Origin: Kuafuiihalomonas sp050331295
GTDB lineage: Bacteria > Myxococcota > Kuafuiibacteriia > Kuafuiibacteriales > Kuafuiibacteriaceae
DNA length: 64,000 bases
Assembly (NCBI GenBank): GCA_050331295.1
Contig: JBHJGZ010000002.1
Location: forward strand, 186,001-250,000
Direction of reading: 5' to 3'
Each line of letters starts with the position of its first letter. Within the stretch, counting starts at the first letter, position 1. The notes under the pieces were generated by a model. It was given only the letters and a program-made list of their open reading frames with translations, did not search any database and was not told where the DNA came from. The position numbers and the translations under genes are program-made. Shown one piece after another: positions 61,185 to 64,000 of the stretch.

Positions 61185-61606
61185 GGCCACTCGCCATATC
61201 ACCTCCGAGGCCCGTTGTTCACGAGCTCCGTAGTGCTCGGTGCTCGGCATTGGCTCGGTCGGCGTTCGGTCGAGGCGCGCGCCGGCCGGCTCCATCATCA
61301 GGGATGCCGCGAGTCCGGAGTTCCTGTCGTTGAAGGCAGGCGCCTTGGACGACCGCGCGCCCATGTCCTCCGAGCGCATGGGTGAAGAGAAAGGAGTCAT
61401 GGCTCTCCGTCGACGAAGAGGTGCCAGCCTTCCCGACCCAGCCGGCCGATCTGAGGGCGGGGCGCCACCAGCTCCTGCGAGGGTCCGAGAAGTGGGTCGG
61501 AGGGCCTCGATGATTTCCAAGCCGAGTCCTCGTGGACGGAGATCGAGCGGGAGCGGCGGCAGCGTTTCGACCTTCACCCGGGCCGAAAACGGTGTGTCTC
61601 CATCGA
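61185..61606. other. 422-base stretch without a supported gene
   Basis: Open frames exist on both strands, but none has a recognisable motif or a good start site. It separates the Dabb gene from the ferredoxin gene on the same strand and probably contains a promoter for the former. I see no repeat or RNA structure of note. Confidence 0.4.
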
Positions 61607-61942
61607 TTACCGAGAGGCACGAGCCTTTGCGGTGTCCTGGCCCCAAAAACCTTCGAACTTCTGGACCTCCAGGTCGTGCTCCACTCGAACCTGGCACGCG
61701 AGGCGAAGGCCGGACTCCGCGCTGTGAGGAGGAAAGGAGAGCCGGGCGCGTTCGCGCGCCGACGGGGGTGCCACCTCGCCCTCGATGCGGACGGCGCAGG
61801 TTCCGCAGGTTGCGAACCCATGACAGTTGAGTGCCCGGGCCGGGCCGTTATGGGGCGTCAATCCCTCTTTCAGAAGAGCATCACGAAGTCGCGTGCCGGA
61901 AGGGACCTGGAGTGTCCTACCTTCGAATTTCACCGTATTCAT
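61607..61942 (-). CDS. [2Fe-2S] ferredoxin
   Basis: 111-residue ferredoxin. Start ATG 61942, where the fold begins (MNTVKFEGRTLQVPSGTRL). Cluster cysteines lie in LNCHGFATCGTCAVRIEG (C-x5-C-x2-C) with the fourth in LRLACQV about 36 residues on, which is the adrenodoxin-like spacing. It lies 34 bases after the flavin reductase gene on the same strand, so the reductase and this ferredoxin may form an electron-transfer pair. Confidence 0.88.
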   Translation of the reverse strand: MNTVKFEGRTLQVPSGTRLRDALLKEGLTPHNGPARALNCHGFATCGTCAVRIEGEVAPPSARERARLSFPPHSAESGLRLACQVRVEHDLEVQKFEGFWGQDTAKARASR

Positions 61943-61976
61943 CGTGCCCGGCGAGTAGCCATTCCTCACGGTGGCC

Positions 61977-63599
61977 TCAAGCAACTTTCGATGTTTGGAT
62001 AAACGTCCAGACGTTCGAGATGACGACCGAGCCCTCACCCACGGCGGAGGCGACCCGCTTCGTCGAGCCGGCGCGAACGTCTCCAACGGCAAAGATGCCG
62101 GGATGGGATGTTGCGAATCGAGAGGCCTGACCCACGTCCGATCCAGTGAGAACGAAGCCTTTCTCATCCAGGCTCACGCGACCTGAAAGCCATCCGGTAT
62201 TGGGAGCTGCACCGACCATGATGAACAAAGAGCAACTCGACATGTCCGTGGTCGCGCGGGAGTCGCGATGGGTAAGGGTCAGACCCTCGAGCTCTTGCTG
62301 GCCGTGAAGCGCAGTCACCTCGGTTCGGAAATGGATCGTCACCTTTGGCTCTTCCCGGAGTCGACCCGACAGATAGTCGGACATGGAGTTCGCCAGCGAG
62401 TCGCTTCGAACTGCCAAGTGAACATGGCTCGCCGACCGACTCAGGAACATGGCGGCTTGGCCAGCCGAATTGCCGCCGCCGACGATCACCACCTCTTTCC
62501 CGCGACAGTAGCGAGCTTCCGTTTCGGTCGCTGCATAATAGACGCCCGCCCCCTCGAAACCTTCCAATCCATCGAGGGGCAGGCGCCGGTACTGGACGCC
62601 CGTTGCCACCAAGACCGCCTTCGCGCACACCTCTTGGCCGTCGTTGAGACGGGCCCGGAACACTGCATCGTCCCACTCGAGTGAATCGACCCGCCGCGGA
62701 ACCGCGAACTGCGTTCCGAACTTCATGGCTTGAACCTCTCCTCGCCAAACCAGGTCGGCGCCCGAGATTCCGGTAGGGAACCCCATGTAGTTTTCGATCC
62801 GGGATGACGTGCCGGCCTGCCCACCGATCGCCAGTTCTTCGACGAGGATGGCTCGTAGTCCCTCCGCGCCGGCATAGACGCCTGCGGCCACGCCGGCCGG
62901 ACCTCCACCGACGATGAGCAAGTCGAAAACTTCCCCAGAAGCGAAGCTTCGGTCCAATCCGAGCAGCTCGGCCACCGCGGTTGGCGTCGGATCGTGGACG
63001 AGCCGGTCGGTACCGAACAGCACCGAAGGACCGGGCAGGACGCCATGGCGTCGCGCGAGTGCCTGAGCTTCTGGGCTCGAAACTTCGAGGGTCTTGAAGG
63101 GGATTCGGTTTCGGTGAGCGAAAGCGGCGATCTGTCTCATCGATTTGCTTTCGTCGGGGCCGATCAAGGTCAGGCTGCTGTCTCCCTCTTCCAGCTGTCG
63201 TCGCCGGCGAGCGGCGAAAACGGTGATGATGATGTCGCTCATCTCTGGGATGCGCGCCATCAGCTCCAACATCGTCGAGCGAGGAACCGAGATGGCACGG
63301 GTTCGTTTGAAGGCGCGTAGCTTGAAGGCATGAACCCCTCCGGTGAGAAAGGAGATCTCTCCGACGAATTGGGTCGGGCCAAGGCCGTCCGGAAGATAAG
63401 GTTCGTTCGTGAGGGGGTCCACGAGCCGAACGTCTCCCTCGAGGATGTAGATGAACTGGTCGATGGGTTCTCCGGGCTCGACGACCATCGCCCCTTCTTC
63501 AAACACGACCTCCGCCCCATGGGCGCGAAGCGCTTCCACGTGGGAAGCATGTAAGGGCGTGCGCTGCATGTGTCGAAGATCGGCGGCCAACGATTCCAT
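61977..63599 (-). CDS. cNMP-binding domain + thioredoxin-reductase-like flavoprotein
   Basis: 540-residue two-part protein. Residues 1-140 form a cyclic-nucleotide-binding-like beta roll (VVEPGEPIDQFIYILEGDVR, FVGEISFLTGG). A short thioredoxin-like segment (about 155-225) follows. Residues 230-540 are a pyridine-nucleotide-disulfide oxidoreductase of the thioredoxin-reductase type: FDLLIVGGGPAGVAAGVYA, NYMGFPTGISG, the NADPH motif VVIVGGGNSAGQAAMFL and the FAD motif GIFAVGDVRAGSTKRVASA. The redox CxxC of thioredoxin reductases is missing, so it cannot be a normal TrxB; ferredoxin reduction is more likely given the neighbour. Confidence 0.88.
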   Translation of the reverse strand: MESLAADLRHMQRTPLHASHVEALRAHGAEVVFEEGAMVVEPGEPIDQFIYILEGDVRLVDPLTNEPYLPDGLGPTQFVGEISFLTGGVHAFKLRAFKRTRAISVPRSTMLELMARIPEMSDIIITVFAARRRRQLEEGDSSLTLIGPDESKSMRQIAAFAHRNRIPFKTLEVSSPEAQALARRHGVLPGPSVLFGTDRLVHDPTPTAVAELLGLDRSFASGEVFDLLIVGGGPAGVAAGVYAGAEGLRAILVEELAIGGQAGTSSRIENYMGFPTGISGADLVWRGEVQAMKFGTQFAVPRRVDSLEWDDAVFRARLNDGQEVCAKAVLVATGVQYRRLPLDGLEGFEGAGVYYAATETEARYCRGKEVVIVGGGNSAGQAAMFLSRSASHVHLAVRSDSLANSMSDYLSGRLREEPKVTIHFRTEVTALHGQQELEGLTLTHRDSRATTDMSSCSLFIMVGAAPNTGWLSGRVSLDEKGFVLTGSDVGQASRFATSHPGIFAVGDVRAGSTKRVASAVGEGSVVISNVWTFIQTSKVA

Positions 63600-63970
63600 G
63601 GTGTTCTCGTACCCGCCTTCTATCCAATGAACAGGTCCCGGGCCATCGTTTCGGCGAGGCCAAGACCAGCAGCGCGAACACGCCGAGCTCTAGATTCGGA
63701 AGCGGTCGACGACGGTGTGTTCGGCCTGGCGAGATCCGACGCCTCCCCCAGGCCTCTCCCGAGGCCTGCATCCGTCGTCGGGCTGCCTGATGCGTTGAGG
63801 GAAACGCGAACAGGTACCGAGAGCATGGTCTACCTTAGTCCTCGAGGTCAGAGCGCTCTGAAAGCGGGGAATGAGTGCATCGGGGCCGACTTGCGTCCAG
63901 GCGTCACGTCATCCCAGATATCGCGGGTGGTTCTTCATTTCACGACGAACAACCGACGGGACCAGGGCTC
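63600..63970. other. 371-base stretch without a supported gene
   Basis: Probable divergent promoter region between the flavin reductase and the gene that begins at 63971. A plus-strand frame (63570-63974) and several minus-strand frames are open but show no family motif. One 10-bp palindrome, AGAGCGCTCT (63850-63859), is present. Confidence 0.4.
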
Positions 63971-64000
63971 ATGAAAATCGTGTACTCGGAAGAACATCGC
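63971..64000 (+). CDS. Start of a possible HDAC/acetylpolyamine amidohydrolase-family gene (3' partial)
   Basis: Ten codons before the window edge, reading M-K-I-V-Y-S-E-E-H-R. Acetylpolyamine amidohydrolases and related HDAC-like hydrolases often begin with a similar M-x-V-x-x-S-x-x-H pattern. The evidence is only these ten residues. Confidence 0.35.
   Translation, partial: MKIVYSEEHR

Noticed and set aside
61240..61830. 196-codon plus-strand frame
   Set aside because: It overlaps the ferredoxin gene in antisense and lacks motifs and a ribosome site.
63570..63974. 134-codon plus-strand frame near the window end
   Set aside because: It starts inside the flavin reductase gene in antisense and has no recognisable domain.

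Overview
This is a high-GC chromosomal window from a Gram-negative bacterium, most likely a member of the former Deltaproteobacteria (Myxococcota or a relative). The reasons are frequent GTG/TTG starts, a eukaryote-like Ser/Thr kinase beside an FHA-sigma54 activator, lipoproteins with short Cys-rich motifs, a Tgl/PilW-like TPR protein, MurE with the meso-diaminopimelate motif DNPR, and Tat-exported molybdoenzymes. The lineage is inferred from gene content only.

Layout. 1-6600: a MAPEG-like membrane protein (cut by the window edge), a DUF1444-like protein, an amine-oxidase-like flavoprotein, mevalonate kinase (minus), polyphosphate kinase and a degenerate PHP-like protein with an Arg/Gly-rich tail. 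6601-9140 (minus): a small membrane protein and a PrkA-type kinase. 9141-26095: a division and cell-wall (dcw) cluster, mraZ-rsmH-ftsL-ftsI-murE-murF-mraY-murD-ftsW-murG-murC-[274-bp gap]-ftsQ-ftsA-ftsZ, with almost every junction a 1- or 4-base overlap; murB and ddl are absent. 26191-32300: a fused protein ending in Tgl-like TPRs, a RodZ-like HTH/membrane protein, recO and a fused glyQS. 32303-40369 (minus): a six-gene unit pfkA - Ser/Thr kinase - membrane protein - FHA/GAF/sigma54 activator - two lipoproteins. 40531-49150: acyl-CoA ligase, a secreted protein, an arginase-fold protein, then pheS-pheT-merR-ihf. 49366-50046: an FmdB zinc ribbon (minus) and tRNA-Cys and tRNA-Arg. 50244-53597 (minus): a large Asp-box beta-propeller lipoprotein. 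53893-57363: cimA behind an isoleucine-type attenuator, convergent with ilvD. 57538-60846: an isoquinoline-1-oxidoreductase-like molybdoenzyme with a di-haem cytochrome. 60900-63599 (minus): a Dabb-domain protein, a ferredoxin and a cNMP-binding flavin reductase. The window ends in the first ten codons of a possible acetylpolyamine amidohydrolase/HDAC-family gene.

The most notable observations are: (i) a complete ribosome-mediated attenuator before cimA, with a 30-codon leader holding seven Ile codons, an antiterminator arm covering the leader stop, and a perfect 11-bp terminator stem with a T run; (ii) a 10-bp-phased GTGG array at the mraZ promoter, which resembles an MraZ operator; (iii) PHP-fold and arginase-fold proteins that have lost metal ligands; (iv) a kinase and FHA-sigma54 module in a glycolytic pfkA operon. 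I saw no CRISPR array, insertion sequence, prophage or rRNA.
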